In this document: piece by piece, positions 33,077-43,474 of the stretch
Layout: every line of letters begins with the position of its first letter
Numbering within the stretch: position 1 is the stretch's first letter
NCBI RefSeq assembly: GCF_024979315.1
Contig: NZ_JANLCK010000001.1
Span: 1 to 64,000 of the forward strand
Direction: 5' to 3'
DNA from: Herbiconiux oxytropis
GTDB taxonomy: Bacteria; Actinomycetota; Actinomycetes; Actinomycetales; Microbacteriaceae
Length of the DNA stretch: 64,000 nt
Notes under the pieces: model-generated
Told to the model about the DNA's origin: nothing
The model's input: only the letters and a program-made list of their open reading frames with translations
The model's database searches: none
Program-made: the position numbers and the translations under genes

Positions 33077-33678
33077 GCCGCGGCCGCCGGCCTGCGATTG
33101 AGGCGCCAGGCCTGCACGAGGTAGTCGATGCCGGTGAGCACCGTCAGCAGCACCGCGATGGTCATTGTCACGCCGTTGACCCAGTTCATCCAGTCGCCGA
33201 GAAGGCTCGGGAACGGCAGCAGCGCGAGCGAGATGGCGATCGACTGGGCCAGGGTCTTGAGCTTGCCGCCGCGGGAAGCCGGGATGACGCGATCCGACAG
33301 CTGAACGAAGCGCCACACGGTGATGCCGATCTCTCGCACGAGGATGACGATCGTGACCCACCAGGGCAGCTCGGCGAGGATCGACAGGCCGACGAGCGCG
33401 GCTCCCGTGAGCACCTTGTCGGCGATCGGGTCGAGCAGCTTGCCGAGGTCGGTGACGAGGTTGCGGCTTCGGGCGATGTGGCCGTCGATGCCGTCGGTGG
33501 CGATGGCGAGGATGAACAGCACGGCTGCCGCCCAGCGGAGCCAGCTGTCGGTGCCGCCGTCGGCGAGGAGCATGGCGAAGAAGACCGGGGCCAGCAGGAT
33601 CCGGATCACCGTGATGGCGTTCGGCAGGTTCCAGTTGCTCGGCTTCGGCACCGCGCCGCCGTGCTCGGTGCTCGTCAC
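33073..33678 (-). CDS. pgsA: CDP-diacylglycerol-glycerol-3-phosphate 3-phosphatidyltransferase
   Basis: 201-residue membrane enzyme making phosphatidylglycerol phosphate. The CDP-alcohol phosphotransferase motif DG-x2-G-x2-AR-x8-G-x3-D-x3-D spans D62 to D87. Five to six hydrophobic segments. Other CDP-alcohol transferases (cardiolipin synthase, PI synthase) are possible but the ftsK-pgsA-cinA order is the one known for PgsA. Confidence 0.9.
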   Translation of the reverse strand: MTSTEHGGAVPKPSNWNLPNAITVIRILLAPVFFAMLLADGGTDSWLRWAAAVLFILAIATDGIDGHIARSRNLVTDLGKLLDPIADKVLTGAALVGLSILAELPWWVTIVILVREIGITVWRFVQLSDRVIPASRGGKLKTLAQSIAISLALLPFPSLLGDWMNWVNGVTMTIAVLLTVLTGIDYLVQAWRLNRRPAAAA

Positions 33679-33681
33679 GTG

Positions 33682-36564
33682 CTACTCCCTGCCGGTCAGG
33701 CCCCAGGCGTCCTCATCCGAGTCGCCGTCCACCTCAGGGTACTGGTCGAGCGACTCGGTCGGGAACGGATTGGCCTCCACCGGAGCCGCCACGACCGCGG
33801 CCGGCGGCGCGGTGGCAGGGGCGGCGGGAGCGGCGGCCGCGCCCCCGCGGAGCATCGCCAGCACCTCGGGCAGCTGCTCGGCGGTCACGAGCACGTCGCG
33901 CGCCTTCGAGCCCTCGGACGGGCCGACGATCTCCCGCGACTCGAGCAGATCCATGAGGCGGCCTGCCTTCGCGAAGCCGACCTTGAGCTTGCGCTGGAGC
34001 ATCGACGTGGAGCCGAACTGCGTGTTCACCACGAGCTCCGCCGCCTGCAGCAGCACCTCGAGATCGTCGCCGATGTCGGAGTCGATGTTCTTCTTCTCGG
34101 CGGTGACCGCGACGTCGTCCCGGTACTCGGGGCGGGCCTGCCTGGTGACGTGCTCGACGACCTTCGCGATCTCGCTCTCGGGCACCCAGGCGCCCTGCAC
34201 GCGGATGGACTTCGACGAGCCCATCGGCAGGAACAGCGCGTCGCCCTGGCCGATCAGCTTGTCGGCACCCGGCTGATCGAGGATGACGCGGGAGTCGGTG
34301 ACGCTCGTGACGGCGAAGGCGAGGCGCGACGGCACGTTGGCCTTGATCAGCCCCGTGACGACGTCGACCGAGGGCCGCTGGGTGGCGAGCACGAGATGGA
34401 TCCCGGAGGCGCGGGCGAGCTGGGTGATGCGCACGATCGAGTCCTCGACGTCGCGCGGGGCGACCATCATGAGGTCGGCGAGCTCGTCGACCACCACGAG
34501 GAGGTAGGGGTAGGGCTTCAGCTGGCGCTGCGATGCCGGCGGGAGCACGATCTCGTCGTTGATGACGGCACGATTGAAGTCGTCGATGTGACGGAAGCCG
34601 AAGCTCTCGAGGTCGTCGTACCTCATGTCCATCTCCTTCACCACCCACGACAGCGCCTCGGCCGCCTTCTTGGGGTTGGTGATGATGGGGGTGATCAGGT
34701 GCGGCACACCCTGGTATGCGGTCAGCTCGACGCGCTTGGGGTCGATCAGCACCATGCGCACCTCGCTGGGCTTCGCGCGCATGAGCACGCTCGTGACCAT
34801 CGAGTTGATGAAGCTCGACTTGCCGGAGCCGGTCGAGCCCGCGACCAGGAGGTGGGGCATCTTGGCGAGGTTCGCGAGCACGAACTTGCCCTCGACGTCT
34901 TTGCCGACACCGATCGTCATCGGGTGCGGGTCGTTCATCGCCTTCTGCGAGCGGAGCACGTCGCCGAGCGAGACCGTCTCGCGGTCGGTGTTCGGGATCT
35001 CGATGCCGATCGCGCTCCGGCCGGGGATGGGCGAGAGGATGCGCACCTCGTTGGACGCGACCGCGTAAGCGAGGTTCTTCGACAGCGCGGTGACGCGCTC
35101 GACCTTCACGCCGGGGCCGAGCTCGATCTCGTAGCGCGTGACGGTGGGGCCGCGGGAGAAGCCCGTGACCGAGGCGTCGACCGAGAACTGCTTGAGGACG
35201 TCGGTGATGGCCGCCACGATGTCGTCGTTGGCCGCCGATCGCGCCTTCGACGGCTCTCCGGTGGAGAGGTGCGACACCGAGGGCAGACGGTAGTTCGCCG
35301 AGTCGGAGGCCGGCGCGGGAGCCGGCATGCCGGACACCTCGCCCGTCATGGTCATCTCGAGCGGGGTGTCGGGGAGCGGGGTCGCGAAGGCGGGGAGCGC
35401 CTCGGTGCCCTCGTCGTCGAGCAGGCCCGTGGTCTGGCGGCGACCGGGCAGCACCTCACCCGTGATGCGCTTGATCGCCAGCTCGGCGGCCTCCATGTCG
35501 TGGAGGAGACCGTTGCCGAAGGCCTCGGTGCTGTCGGGGTCCAGCGGCGCTCCAGCGGCCGGGTCGACCACCTCGGCGGCGCTCGCGAAGGCGCCCTCCT
35601 CGGCGGGCGGAGTGCGGTCCTCGATGCGCGGGGCGAGCGAGGGGGTGTCGAACTCGGGGTCCTCCTCGCGCTGGCTCTTGTTGCGGCGCCACCACGGGAG
35701 GGCGTCGTCGCCGACGCGATCGGCGTCGAAGTCGAGCATGTCGTCGATCGAGCCCGTGGCATCCGCGTCGCCCGAACCCTTGGCCTTCGAGCCCCTGGCG
35801 GGCTTCTCCGGCTTGGCCTCCTCGGCCTCGGGGGCCGGGGCGCCGAACAGGTAGGCGTAGAGCTCGCGGAGGCGACGGCCGATCCGGTTGGGCGGGGTCT
35901 TGGTGATGATGAAGAGCGAGAGCACGCCGAAGACGATCATCACGGCCGTGGCGCCGATGGGCGTGATGAGGAGGATCAACGGGGCGGCCACGAGCCAGCC
36001 GACGACGCCACCGGCGACCGCGAGCTGCTCGATCCCCGCGGCAGGCTCGGGGGCGCCGCCGAAGATGTGGCAGAGGCCGGAGACGGTGACGAGGAAGATC
36101 GAGAGGCCGATGCCGATCCGGCCGTTGTCGTGCACCGAGCTCGGATGCCGGAACAGCCACAGCGCCAGCAGCAGCATGATGACCGGGAGCGCGTAGGAGA
36201 CGCGGCCGAAGAGGCCGCCGAAGGTCCAGGCGCTGATCGAGTTGGCGACGGCGCTGGAGGCGAAGAACCACTCCACGAGCGCACCCGAGACGGCGAGCAG
36301 GAAGAACAGGAACGGGAGCCCGTCGCGCCGCTCCTCCTTGGCCAGCTTCTCGGGGCCGAACGCCCGGGCGGCACCGCCCACGACGTGCGCGAGCCCGAGC
36401 CAGGCCCGTGTGATGACGCCGGGACCCTGCTCCTCGCTCACCACGGGGTACTTGACCGTCTTCTGAGCGGTGGTGCGGGCGGGGGTCTTGCGGGTGCTGG
36501 TGGCGGCCGTCCCGCGCGCCGATGACGCCCGCGCGCGGGGCGTCGACTTGCTACTCGTGGCCAT
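33682..36564 (-). CDS. ftsK: DNA translocase FtsK
   Basis: 960 residues; pumps chromosome ends through the septum and activates dimer resolution. Four to five N-terminal membrane helices (about 80-230), an acidic Ala/Pro linker (about 240-400), then the RecA-like motor with Walker [10 protein letters not shown] at about 576-584, and a C-terminal winged-helix gamma domain that reads polar sequences (about 885-950). It follows rnj after a gap that holds a large inverted repeat. Confidence 0.97.
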   Translation of the reverse strand: MATSSKSTPRARASSARGTAATSTRKTPARTTAQKTVKYPVVSEEQGPGVITRAWLGLAHVVGGAARAFGPEKLAKEERRDGLPFLFFLLAVSGALVEWFFASSAVANSISAWTFGGLFGRVSYALPVIMLLLALWLFRHPSSVHDNGRIGIGLSIFLVTVSGLCHIFGGAPEPAAGIEQLAVAGGVVGWLVAAPLILLITPIGATAVMIVFGVLSLFIITKTPPNRIGRRLRELYAYLFGAPAPEAEEAKPEKPARGSKAKGSGDADATGSIDDMLDFDADRVGDDALPWWRRNKSQREEDPEFDTPSLAPRIEDRTPPAEEGAFASAAEVVDPAAGAPLDPDSTEAFGNGLLHDMEAAELAIKRITGEVLPGRRQTTGLLDDEGTEALPAFATPLPDTPLEMTMTGEVSGMPAPAPASDSANYRLPSVSHLSTGEPSKARSAANDDIVAAITDVLKQFSVDASVTGFSRGPTVTRYEIELGPGVKVERVTALSKNLAYAVASNEVRILSPIPGRSAIGIEIPNTDRETVSLGDVLRSQKAMNDPHPMTIGVGKDVEGKFVLANLAKMPHLLVAGSTGSGKSSFINSMVTSVLMRAKPSEVRMVLIDPKRVELTAYQGVPHLITPIITNPKKAAEALSWVVKEMDMRYDDLESFGFRHIDDFNRAVINDEIVLPPASQRQLKPYPYLLVVVDELADLMMVAPRDVEDSIVRITQLARASGIHLVLATQRPSVDVVTGLIKANVPSRLAFAVTSVTDSRVILDQPGADKLIGQGDALFLPMGSSKSIRVQGAWVPESEIAKVVEHVTRQARPEYRDDVAVTAEKKNIDSDIGDDLEVLLQAAELVVNTQFGSTSMLQRKLKVGFAKAGRLMDLLESREIVGPSEGSKARDVLVTAEQLPEVLAMLRGGAAAAPAAPATAPPAAVVAAPVEANPFPTESLDQYPEVDGDSDEDAWGLTGRE

Positions 36565-36630
36565 GCTTTCACGCTACCCGCGCGGGCCCTGTTCTCCCCG
36601 TCACGACCTCGGGTGTCTCCAAAACCACGA

Positions 36631-36688
36631 CCGAGACGTCACTTTCCACACGAAGATCGAGATCTAGGTGTGGAAAGTGACGTCTCGG
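36631..36688. repeat. 58-bp near-perfect palindrome between rnj and ftsK
   Basis: Arms of 21 bases match perfectly (36631-36651 and 36668-36688, containing GAGACGTCACTTTCCACAC and complement). The 16-base loop holds a second stem AGATC-GA-GATCT. It lies 19 bases past the rnj stop. On the minus strand it is followed by TCGTGGTTTTGG, so it can act as the rnj terminator. A diverged copy lies at 54806-54865, so it belongs to a repeat family rather than being a plain terminator. Confidence 0.8.
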
Positions 36689-36706
36689 CAGAGGGGTGGG
36701 GTGGGT

Positions 36707-38383
36707 TTACGCCTCGATGACCATCGGCACGATCATGGGGCGGCGGCGCAGGCTCGAGTTGACCCAGCGGCCGACCGTGCGGCGCACGACCTGCTGCAGG
36801 GCGTGGGAGTCGCGCACGCCGTTCTCGGCCGCCTCGGCGAGGGCGGCGCTGATCTTCGGCTTGACCGCGTCGAAGACCCGGTCGTCCTCTGCGAAGCCCT
36901 TGGCGTGGATCTCGGGACCGACGACGATGCGGCCGGTCTGGGCCTCCACCACGACGATGATCGAGATGAAGCCCTCCTCGCCGAGGATGCGGCGATCCTT
37001 GAGGTCGGCATCCGTGATCTCGCCCACGCTCGAGCCGTCGACGTAGACGAAGCCGAGGTCGTACTGGCCGACCACCTTCGCGACGCCGTCGCGGAGGTCG
37101 ATGACCGTGCCGTCCTCCGCGATGATCGTGTTCTCCTCGGGCACGCCGGTCTCGATGGCGAGCTTCTGGTTGGCCACGAGGTGGCGGTACTCGCCGTGCA
37201 CGGGCAGCACGTTCTTCGGCTTCAGGATGTTGTAGCAGTAGAGCAGCTCGCCCGCGGCCGCGTGGCCGGAGACGTGCACCTTGGCGTTGCCCTTGTGCAC
37301 GACGTTCGCGCCGAGCTTCGTGAGCCCGTTGATGATGCGGTAGACCGCGTTCTCGTTGCCCGGGATCAGGCTCGAGGCGAGGATGACGGTGTCGCCCTCC
37401 CCCACCTCGATCTGGTGCTCGAGGTTCACCATGCGCGACAGCACCGCCATCGGCTCGCCCTGCGACCCGGTGGACATGTAGACGATCTTGTTGTCGGGGA
37501 TGTCGCCGGCCTTCTTGAAGTCGACGAGCACGCCCGCGGGGACCTTCAGGTAGCCCAGATCCTCGGCGATGGTCATGTTGCGCACCATCGAGCGGCCGAG
37601 GAGCGCCACGCGGCGACCGTTGGCGTGTGCGGCGTCGAGCACCTGCTGCACGCGGTGCACGTGGCTCGAGAAGCTCGCCACGACCACGCGGCGGGGGGCC
37701 CGGGCGATGACGGCCTCGAGCACCGGTCCGATGTCGCGCTCGGGCGTCGTGAAACCGGGCACATCGGCGTTCGTGGAGTCGACGAGGAACAGGTCGACGC
37801 CCTCCTCGCCGAGTCGCGCGAAGGCACGGAGGTCGGTGAGCCGGTTGTCGAGCGGCAGCTGGTCCATCTTGAAGTCGCCGGTGTGCAGCACGGTGCCCGC
37901 GGGCGTCGTGATCGCCACGGCGAGGGCATCCGGGATGGAGTGGTTGACGGCCACGAACTCGCACTCGAACGGGCCGAGATCCTCGATGTCGCCCTCGGTC
38001 ACGTCGAGCGTGTACGGCTTGATGCGGTGCTCCTTGAGCTTCGCCTCGACGAGCGCGAGCGTGAGCGCCGAACCGATCAGCGGGATGTCCTCGCGCAGCT
38101 TCAGGAGATACGGGACCGCGCCGATGTGGTCTTCGTGGCCGTGCGTGAGCACGATCCCCACGATGTCCTGCAGGCGGTCGCGCACGATGCTGAAGTCGGG
38201 CAGGATCAGGTCGACGCCGGGCTGGTGCTCCTCGGGGAACAGCACCCCGCAGTCGACGACGAGGAGCTTGCCCTCGTACTCGAACACGGTCATGTTGCGG
38301 CCGATCTCGCCGAGTCCGCCCACGGGGACGACTCGGAGTGTGCCGGGCTGAAGCGGCGGCGGATCTGCAATGGGGCTCTGCAT
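36707..38383 (-). CDS. rnj: ribonuclease J
   Basis: 558-residue metallo-beta-lactamase/beta-CASP ribonuclease with endo- and 5'-3' exo-activity on mRNA and rRNA precursors. Zinc motif HGHEDH at 81-86; beta-CASP domain words STNADVPG and SSHVHRVQQVLDAA; C-terminal domain ends MIVPMVIEA. I chose ATG 38383 because AGGAGG is four bases before it; an in-frame earlier start only adds unlike residues. It follows dapA by 38 bases. Confidence 0.96.
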   Translation of the reverse strand: MQSPIADPPPLQPGTLRVVPVGGLGEIGRNMTVFEYEGKLLVVDCGVLFPEEHQPGVDLILPDFSIVRDRLQDIVGIVLTHGHEDHIGAVPYLLKLREDIPLIGSALTLALVEAKLKEHRIKPYTLDVTEGDIEDLGPFECEFVAVNHSIPDALAVAITTPAGTVLHTGDFKMDQLPLDNRLTDLRAFARLGEEGVDLFLVDSTNADVPGFTTPERDIGPVLEAVIARAPRRVVVASFSSHVHRVQQVLDAAHANGRRVALLGRSMVRNMTIAEDLGYLKVPAGVLVDFKKAGDIPDNKIVYMSTGSQGEPMAVLSRMVNLEHQIEVGEGDTVILASSLIPGNENAVYRIINGLTKLGANVVHKGNAKVHVSGHAAAGELLYCYNILKPKNVLPVHGEYRHLVANQKLAIETGVPEENTIIAEDGTVIDLRDGVAKVVGQYDLGFVYVDGSSVGEITDADLKDRRILGEEGFISIIVVVEAQTGRIVVGPEIHAKGFAEDDRVFDAVKPKISAALAEAAENGVRDSHALQQVVRRTVGRWVNSSLRRRPMIVPMVIEA

Positions 38384-38421
38384 GGGCCCTCCTCTCAGCG
38401 GGGGTAGCCCGCTTCTTTCAC

Positions 38422-39399
38422 TCAGCGGGTCGTGCCCGCTACTTTCGGCAGTGCACCGCCGGCGGCCGCGTTGCGGTCGGGGCGGAAGTTCTTGAAGTCG
38501 AGGCCCGGGATGTCCTTGACGAGGTCGATCTCGTTCTCGATCTGGGCGGCCTCCCACTCCTCGGGGCCCACGAGGGGCAGCCGCACGCGCGGGCTGCCGA
38601 TGCGGCCGAGGCCGTGCAGGATGTACTTGGCCGCGACCGTGCCTGGCACATGGGTCATGACGGCCCGGACGAGCGGCTCGAGCGACCGGTGGGCGGCGGT
38701 GGCGGTGGCGAGGTCGCCCGCGTTGACCGCGTCGACGATCACCCGGTACGACGCCGGCGCGATATTGGCGGTGACACCGATGAGGCCCACGGCGCCGATG
38801 GCGAGGTGCGGCAGCACGTTGGCGTCGTCGCCCGAGAAGTAGAGCAGGTCGGTCTGGTTGAGCACCCGGCTGACCTCGCTGAAGTCGCCCTTGGCGTCTT
38901 TCACACCGAGGATGTTGGGGTGCTTCGCGAGGCGCAGCAGCGTCTCGTACTTGATCGGCACACCGGTGCGGCCCGGGATGTCGTAGAGGATCACCGGCAG
39001 GTCTGTCGCGTCGGCGATCATCCGGAAGTGCGTGAGGATGCCCGCCTGGGTGGGCTTGTTGTAGTAGGGCGTGACGACGAGGTTGCCGTCGGCACCCGCC
39101 TTCTCGCTCTGGCGCGCGAGCTGCATGGCGTGCGCCGTTTCGTTCGATCCGCCGCCCGTGATGATCTTCGCGCGCCCCGCCGCGACGTCTTTCCCCACCT
39201 CGACGAGCCGGATCTTCTCCGGGTCGGTGAGGGTGGAGGTCTCGCCCGTCGTGCCCGTGACGACGATGCCGTCGGCTCCGTGGGAGACGAGGTCGTCGAT
39301 GAGCTTCTCGGCGGCGGGCCAGTCGACCTCGCCCTCGGCGGTGAACGGGGTGACCATGGCGACCAGGACCTGGCCGAACGGGTTCGCTGCGGTAGACAC
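38422..39399 (-). CDS. dapA: 4-hydroxy-tetrahydrodipicolinate synthase
   Basis: 325-residue TIM barrel joining pyruvate and aspartate semialdehyde in the lysine/DAP pathway. Schiff-base lysine K167 (GVKDAKGDF), Tyr139 in ILYDIPGRTG, GTTGE near 49-53. GTG start. Together with dapF at 26 kb it gives two DAP steps in this window. Confidence 0.96.
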   Translation of the reverse strand: MSTAANPFGQVLVAMVTPFTAEGEVDWPAAEKLIDDLVSHGADGIVVTGTTGETSTLTDPEKIRLVEVGKDVAAGRAKIITGGGSNETAHAMQLARQSEKAGADGNLVVTPYYNKPTQAGILTHFRMIADATDLPVILYDIPGRTGVPIKYETLLRLAKHPNILGVKDAKGDFSEVSRVLNQTDLLYFSGDDANVLPHLAIGAVGLIGVTANIAPASYRVIVDAVNAGDLATATAAHRSLEPLVRAVMTHVPGTVAAKYILHGLGRIGSPRVRLPLVGPEEWEAAQIENEIDLVKDIPGLDFKNFRPDRNAAAGGALPKVAGTTR

Positions 39400-39440
39400 G
39401 GCTCTAGGCTATCGCCTCAGGTTAACGGGAGCCGACGCGC

Positions 39441-40343
39441 TCAGAAGCCCAGCCGTCCGAGCAGCTTCGGGTCGCGCTGCCAGTCCTTCGCGACCTTCAC
39501 CCGGATGTTGAGGTAGACCTGCCGCCCGAGCAGCGGCTCGATCTGGGCGCGGGCCCGCGATCCGACCTCGCCGAGTCTGGCGCCCTTCGGGCCGATGATG
39601 ATGCCCTTCTGGCTGTCGCGCTCCACGAAGAGGTTGGCGAAGATCTCGACGAGATCCTTGTCGTCGCGCTCTCGCATGTCGTCGATCGTCACGGCGATGG
39701 AGTGCGGCAGCTCGTCGCGCACGCCCTCGAGCGCGGCTTCGCGGATGAGCTCGGAGATGCGCGACTCGAGCCCCTCGTCGGTGTACTGGTCGTCGGGGTA
39801 GAGCTTCTCCGACTTCGGCAACAGCCGGATGAGCTCGCTCGTGAGCACGTCGAGCTGGATGCGGCTGGTCGCCGACACGGGGATCACCGTGTCCCATTCG
39901 CGGAGCTCGGAGACGGCCAGCAGCTGCTCACCCACCTGCTGCTTCGACGCCGAGTCGATCTTCGTGACCACCGCGATCTTCTTCGCCCCCGGGTACTGAT
40001 CGAGCTGGTCGTTGATGTACCGGTCTCCCGGCCCGATCTTCTCGTTAGCCGGCACGCAGAACCCGATCACGTCCACGTCGCCGAGCGTCGTCTGCACGAG
40101 CGAGTTGAGCCGCTCACCCAGGAGGGTGCGCGGGCGGTGCATGCCGGGGGTGTCGACGACGATGATCTGGCCCGCCTCGTCGTGCACGATCCCGCGGATG
40201 GTCTGCCGGGTGGTCTGCGGCTTCGAGCTCGTGATGGCGACCTTCTCGCCCACGAGCGCGTTCGTGAGCGTCGACTTGCCGACGTTCGGCCGGCCCACGA
40301 AGGTCGCGAACCCCGCCCTGAAGTCGTCCTGCTGCTGGTTCAT
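39441..40343 (-). CDS. era: GTPase Era
   Basis: 300 residues; binds the 3' end of 16S rRNA during 30S maturation. P-loop GRPNVGKS at 17-24, DTPGMHRPR, NKxD-like TKID, and a C-terminal KH domain with GIIIGPKGARLGEVG near 247-261. It is the last gene of the hrcA operon and overlaps the CBS gene by ATGA. Confidence 0.97.
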   Translation of the reverse strand: MNQQQDDFRAGFATFVGRPNVGKSTLTNALVGEKVAITSSKPQTTRQTIRGIVHDEAGQIIVVDTPGMHRPRTLLGERLNSLVQTTLGDVDVIGFCVPANEKIGPGDRYINDQLDQYPGAKKIAVVTKIDSASKQQVGEQLLAVSELREWDTVIPVSATSRIQLDVLTSELIRLLPKSEKLYPDDQYTDEGLESRISELIREAALEGVRDELPHSIAVTIDDMRERDDKDLVEIFANLFVERDSQKGIIIGPKGARLGEVGSRARAQIEPLLGRQVYLNIRVKVAKDWQRDPKLLGRLGF

Positions 40344-41638
40344 GAGTTCTCCTCGGTAGGTTCGGTCATTCTCGCGGATGCCTCGGGGTCGCGGTGCACG
40401 AGAACGGTCGTGATGCGCTTGCGGCGGCCGTCGACGCGGTCGGCGGTGAGCACGAGGCCGGAGGACCGCGCGACCGATCCGGCCACCGCGAGCCGGCCGA
40501 GCGACTTCGCCAGGAGGCCGCCCACGGAGTCGACGTCGTCGTCGTCGAGCTCGAGGTCGAAGAGCTCGCCCAGCTCGTCCACCGGCAGGCGGGCGCTCAC
40601 CCGGTAGCCGCCGTCCTCGAGCGGCTCGACCTCCACCACGTCGCGGTCGTACTCGTCGGAGATGTCGCCCACGAGCTCCTCGATGAGGTCCTCGAGCGTC
40701 ACGAGCCCGGCGATGCCGCCGTATTCGTCGACGACCATCGCGAGGTGGTTCGACTCGGCCTGCATCTGCCGCAGGGTGTCGTCGACCTTCTTCGACTCGG
40801 GGATGAACAGCGGCGGCCGGGCGAGCTCGCTCACCGGCATGGTGTCCAGCTGCAGCGGCCGCTCGTAGCTCAGGCGCGCGGCATCCCGGAGGTAGAGCAC
40901 GCCAGAGATGGCATCGACGTCGTCGTCGACCACGACCGGGATCCGGGAGACGCCCTTGCTGAGGAAGAGCCCGAGTCCGTGACCCACGGTGGCGTCGTCG
41001 TCGATCGTGACCATGTCGGTGCGCGGGATCATCACTTCGCGCACGACGGTGTCATTGAACTCGAGGATGGAGTGGATGAGCTCGCGGTCGTCCTCCTCGA
41101 GCACGTCGAGCTCCGTGGCCTCGTCGACCATGCTGAGCAGCTGCTCCTCGGAGGAGAAAGCTCCCGTGCGCGGCCGGCCCGGCGTCACACGGTTGCCGAT
41201 GGCCACGAGAGCGTTGGCGAACGGACCGAGCACCACGCGGGCGACGTGGACAGGGACGGCTCCCGCGCGGACGACGCCCCGCGCGTGCACACGGCCGACG
41301 CTGCGGGGGCTCGAACCCACGAGCACGAACGACACCGCGGTCATGACCACCGCGGAGACCACGAGCGCGATCCACAGCTCATCGATCGTGAACGCGAACG
41401 AGATCGTGACGAGCACGGCGGCGGTGGTCTCGGAGACGACGCGCACGAAGTTCGCCGCGTTCAGGTGCGCGCCCGGATCGAGGGCGATCGCCGTGAGGGA
41501 CCGCTTCGCCCGGTAGCGCTCGGAGAGCTCGAGCAGATCGCTCCGGGACAGTGTGAGCAGCGCCGCGTCGACGGCGGCGAAGAGGCCTCCGAATGCCACG
41601 AGCACGAAGGCCGCGACGAGGAAGAGGGCTATCGTCAT
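40340..41638 (-). CDS. CNNM/CBS-domain membrane protein (CorC/HlyC family)
   Basis: 432 residues: an N-terminal CNNM (DUF21) transmembrane domain (about 1-150), tandem CBS domains (about 205-325) with MIPRTDMVTID and MVVDEYGGIAGLVTLEDLIEELVGDI, then a CorC_HlyC transporter-associated domain (about 340-420). Likely Mg2+ export or sensing; direct evidence is absent. In Gram-positives this gene regularly sits between ybeY and era. ATGA overlaps at both ends. Confidence 0.92.
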   Translation of the reverse strand: MTIALFLVAAFVLVAFGGLFAAVDAALLTLSRSDLLELSERYRAKRSLTAIALDPGAHLNAANFVRVVSETTAAVLVTISFAFTIDELWIALVVSAVVMTAVSFVLVGSSPRSVGRVHARGVVRAGAVPVHVARVVLGPFANALVAIGNRVTPGRPRTGAFSSEEQLLSMVDEATELDVLEEDDRELIHSILEFNDTVVREVMIPRTDMVTIDDDATVGHGLGLFLSKGVSRIPVVVDDDVDAISGVLYLRDAARLSYERPLQLDTMPVSELARPPLFIPESKKVDDTLRQMQAESNHLAMVVDEYGGIAGLVTLEDLIEELVGDISDEYDRDVVEVEPLEDGGYRVSARLPVDELGELFDLELDDDDVDSVGGLLAKSLGRLAVAGSVARSSGLVLTADRVDGRRKRITTVLVHRDPEASARMTEPTEENS

Positions 41639-42102
41639 TTCCGGCGGCGGCGCTCGTCCATCGCGAAGCCGACCAGGATGTCGCGCTGGATGCCGAACAT
41701 CTCGCGCTCCTCCTCGGGCTCGGCGTGGTCGAAGCCGAGCAGGTGCAGGATGCCGTGGGTGGTGAGGAGCAGGATCTCCTCGAGCGTGGAGTGGCCCGCC
41801 GCCTCGGCCTGGGTCTCGGCCACCTGCGGACAGACCACGACGTCGCCGAGGAGACCCGCGGGCGTGGGCGACTCCTCGGTGCCCGGCCGGAGCTCGTCCA
41901 TCGGGAAGCTCAGCACGTCGGTGGGGCCCGGTTCGTCCATCCACTGCACGTGGAGCTGCTCCATGGCCGCCTCGTCGACGAGCACGATCGCGAGCTCGGC
42001 ATCCGGATGCACGTGCATCTGGTCGAGCGCGTAGCTCGCGAGCCGCAGGAGCGTCGCCTCGTCGACCGGGATGGCGCTCTCGTTGTTGACTTCGATACTC
42101 AC
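41635..42102 (-). CDS. ybeY: endoribonuclease YbeY
   Basis: 155-residue zinc enzyme for 16S rRNA 3' maturation and 70S quality control. Metal motif HGILHLLGFDH at 116-126 with three histidines. GTG start. It stands between phoH and the CNNM gene, the canonical order. Confidence 0.96.
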   Translation of the reverse strand: MSIEVNNESAIPVDEATLLRLASYALDQMHVHPDAELAIVLVDEAAMEQLHVQWMDEPGPTDVLSFPMDELRPGTEESPTPAGLLGDVVVCPQVAETQAEAAGHSTLEEILLLTTHGILHLLGFDHAEPEEEREMFGIQRDILVGFAMDERRRRK

Positions 42103-42112
42103 GCGGCTGCCC

Positions 42113-43096
42113 TCATCGGTTGTTCTGCTTGGCCTGCTTGGCCATCTGGAGCTGATCGAACTTGGTATAGGCGTCGACGATCTGGCCCACGAGAGTGTGC
42201 CGCACCACGTCGGCGCTCGTGAGCTCGGCGAAGTGGATGTCGTCGATCCGGTCGAGGATGCGGGAGACCACCCGCAGTCCGCTCGTGCCGGTGGGCAGGT
42301 CGACCTGCGTGATGTCGCCCGTGACCACCATCTTCGAGCCGAAGCCGAGGCGGGTGAGGAACATCTTCATCTGCTCGGGCGTGGTGTTCTGCGCCTCGTC
42401 GAGCACGATGAACGAGTTGTTGAGGGTGCGGCCGCGCATGTAGGCGAGCGGCGCGACCTCGATGGTGCCGACGGCGAGCAGCTTGGGCACGATCTCGGGA
42501 TCCATCATCTCGTTGAGCGCGTCGTAGAGCGGCCGGAGGTAGGGATCGATCTTGTCGGTGAGGGTGCCGGGCAGATAGCCCAGGCGCTCCCCCGCCTCGA
42601 CGGCCGGGCGCGTGAGGATGATGCGCTCGACCTCCTTGCGCTGCAGCGCCTGCACGGCCTTCGCCATTGCGAGGTAGGTCTTGCCGGTGCCGGCGGGGCC
42701 GATCCCGAACACGATCGTGTTCTCGTCGATCGCGTCGACGTACTCCTTCTGGCCCGCGGTCTTCGGGCGCACGCTCTTGCCGCGCGCCGACACGATGGCC
42801 TGGCCGAGGAGGTCCGACGGGCTCCTCGTGCCGTCACCCTCGAGGATGCGGGCCGACGAGGTGACTTCGACGGGCGTGAGGTCCTGACCGTTCCGCACCA
42901 TCAGCAGCAGCTCCTCGACGAGCCGCCTGGCCGAGGCGACCTGGTCGGGATCTCCTGAGAGAGTGATCTCGTTGCCCCGCACGTGCACCTCGACCTGCGG
43001 GTGGTTGCGTTCGACGGTGGCGAGCAGCCGGTCCTGCGGGCCGAGCAGGCGGACCATCTCGATGCCGTCGACGTGGAAGGTTTCAGAGTGAGGCAA
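42113..43096 (-). CDS. phoH: PhoH-like ATPase
   Basis: 327 residues; a short KH-like N-terminal part (about 1-75) and a helicase-like ATPase with Walker A GPAGTGKT at 133-140 and Walker [10 protein letters not shown]. Probably an RNA-linked NTPase acting with YbeY. The start is TTG at 43096 with GGAGG nine bases upstream, overlapping the HIT gene by 14 bases; an internal ATG 13 codons in is the alternative. Confidence 0.93.
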   Translation of the reverse strand: MPHSETFHVDGIEMVRLLGPQDRLLATVERNHPQVEVHVRGNEITLSGDPDQVASARRLVEELLLMVRNGQDLTPVEVTSSARILEGDGTRSPSDLLGQAIVSARGKSVRPKTAGQKEYVDAIDENTIVFGIGPAGTGKTYLAMAKAVQALQRKEVERIILTRPAVEAGERLGYLPGTLTDKIDPYLRPLYDALNEMMDPEIVPKLLAVGTIEVAPLAYMRGRTLNNSFIVLDEAQNTTPEQMKMFLTRLGFGSKMVVTGDITQVDLPTGTSGLRVVSRILDRIDDIHFAELTSADVVRHTLVGQIVDAYTKFDQLQMAKQAKQNNR

Positions 43097-43445
43097 GTGA
43101 CGCTTCCTCCAGGCCGCCTGCCAGCACGTGCGCGTGCACGTGGAAGACGGTCTGGCCGGCGTTCTCGCCGGAGTTGAAGATGAGTCGGAAGTCGCCGTCG
43201 GCGAGCTCCGTGGCGAGGGACTGGGCCATGGCCACGATCTCGGCCAGAAGAGCGGGGTCGCCGGCGGCGAGCTCCGCCACGTCGCGGTACTGCTCGGTCT
43301 TCGGGACGACGAGCACGTGCACGGGAGCCTTGGGAGCGATGTCCTCGAACGCGATCACGCGGTCGGTCTCGGCCACGATGGTGGCCGGGATCTCGCGGGC
43401 GATGATGCGCGTGAAGATCGAGGGCGTCTCGGATTCGCTGGACAT
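43083..43445 (-). CDS. HIT-family nucleotide hydrolase
   Basis: 120 residues of the HINT type. Histidine triad HVHAHV at 102-107; typical start SIFTRIIAREIPATIV and VLVVPK. It hydrolyses AMP-lysine or similar adducts. ATG 43445 chosen; ATG 43454 three codons earlier is equally possible. It is followed closely by phoH. Confidence 0.92.
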   Translation of the reverse strand: MSSESETPSIFTRIIAREIPATIVAETDRVIAFEDIAPKAPVHVLVVPKTEQYRDVAELAAGDPALLAEIVAMAQSLATELADGDFRLIFNSGENAGQTVFHVHAHVLAGGLEEASLASL

Positions 43446-43474
43446 GCCGTCCATCCTACTTTTGCCGCTCGCCT

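Noticed and set aside
33478-36525. Open frame of over 1000 codons on the plus strand antisense to ftsK
   Set aside because: Product is Arg/Gly/Asp/His-rich without domains. High-GC coding genes commonly leave antisense frames open. ftsK is unmistakable on the other strand.
36631-36688. tRNA or small structured RNA gene
   Set aside because: Long perfect stem lacks cloverleaf loops, anticodon and CCA-side pairing; it is a simple palindrome.
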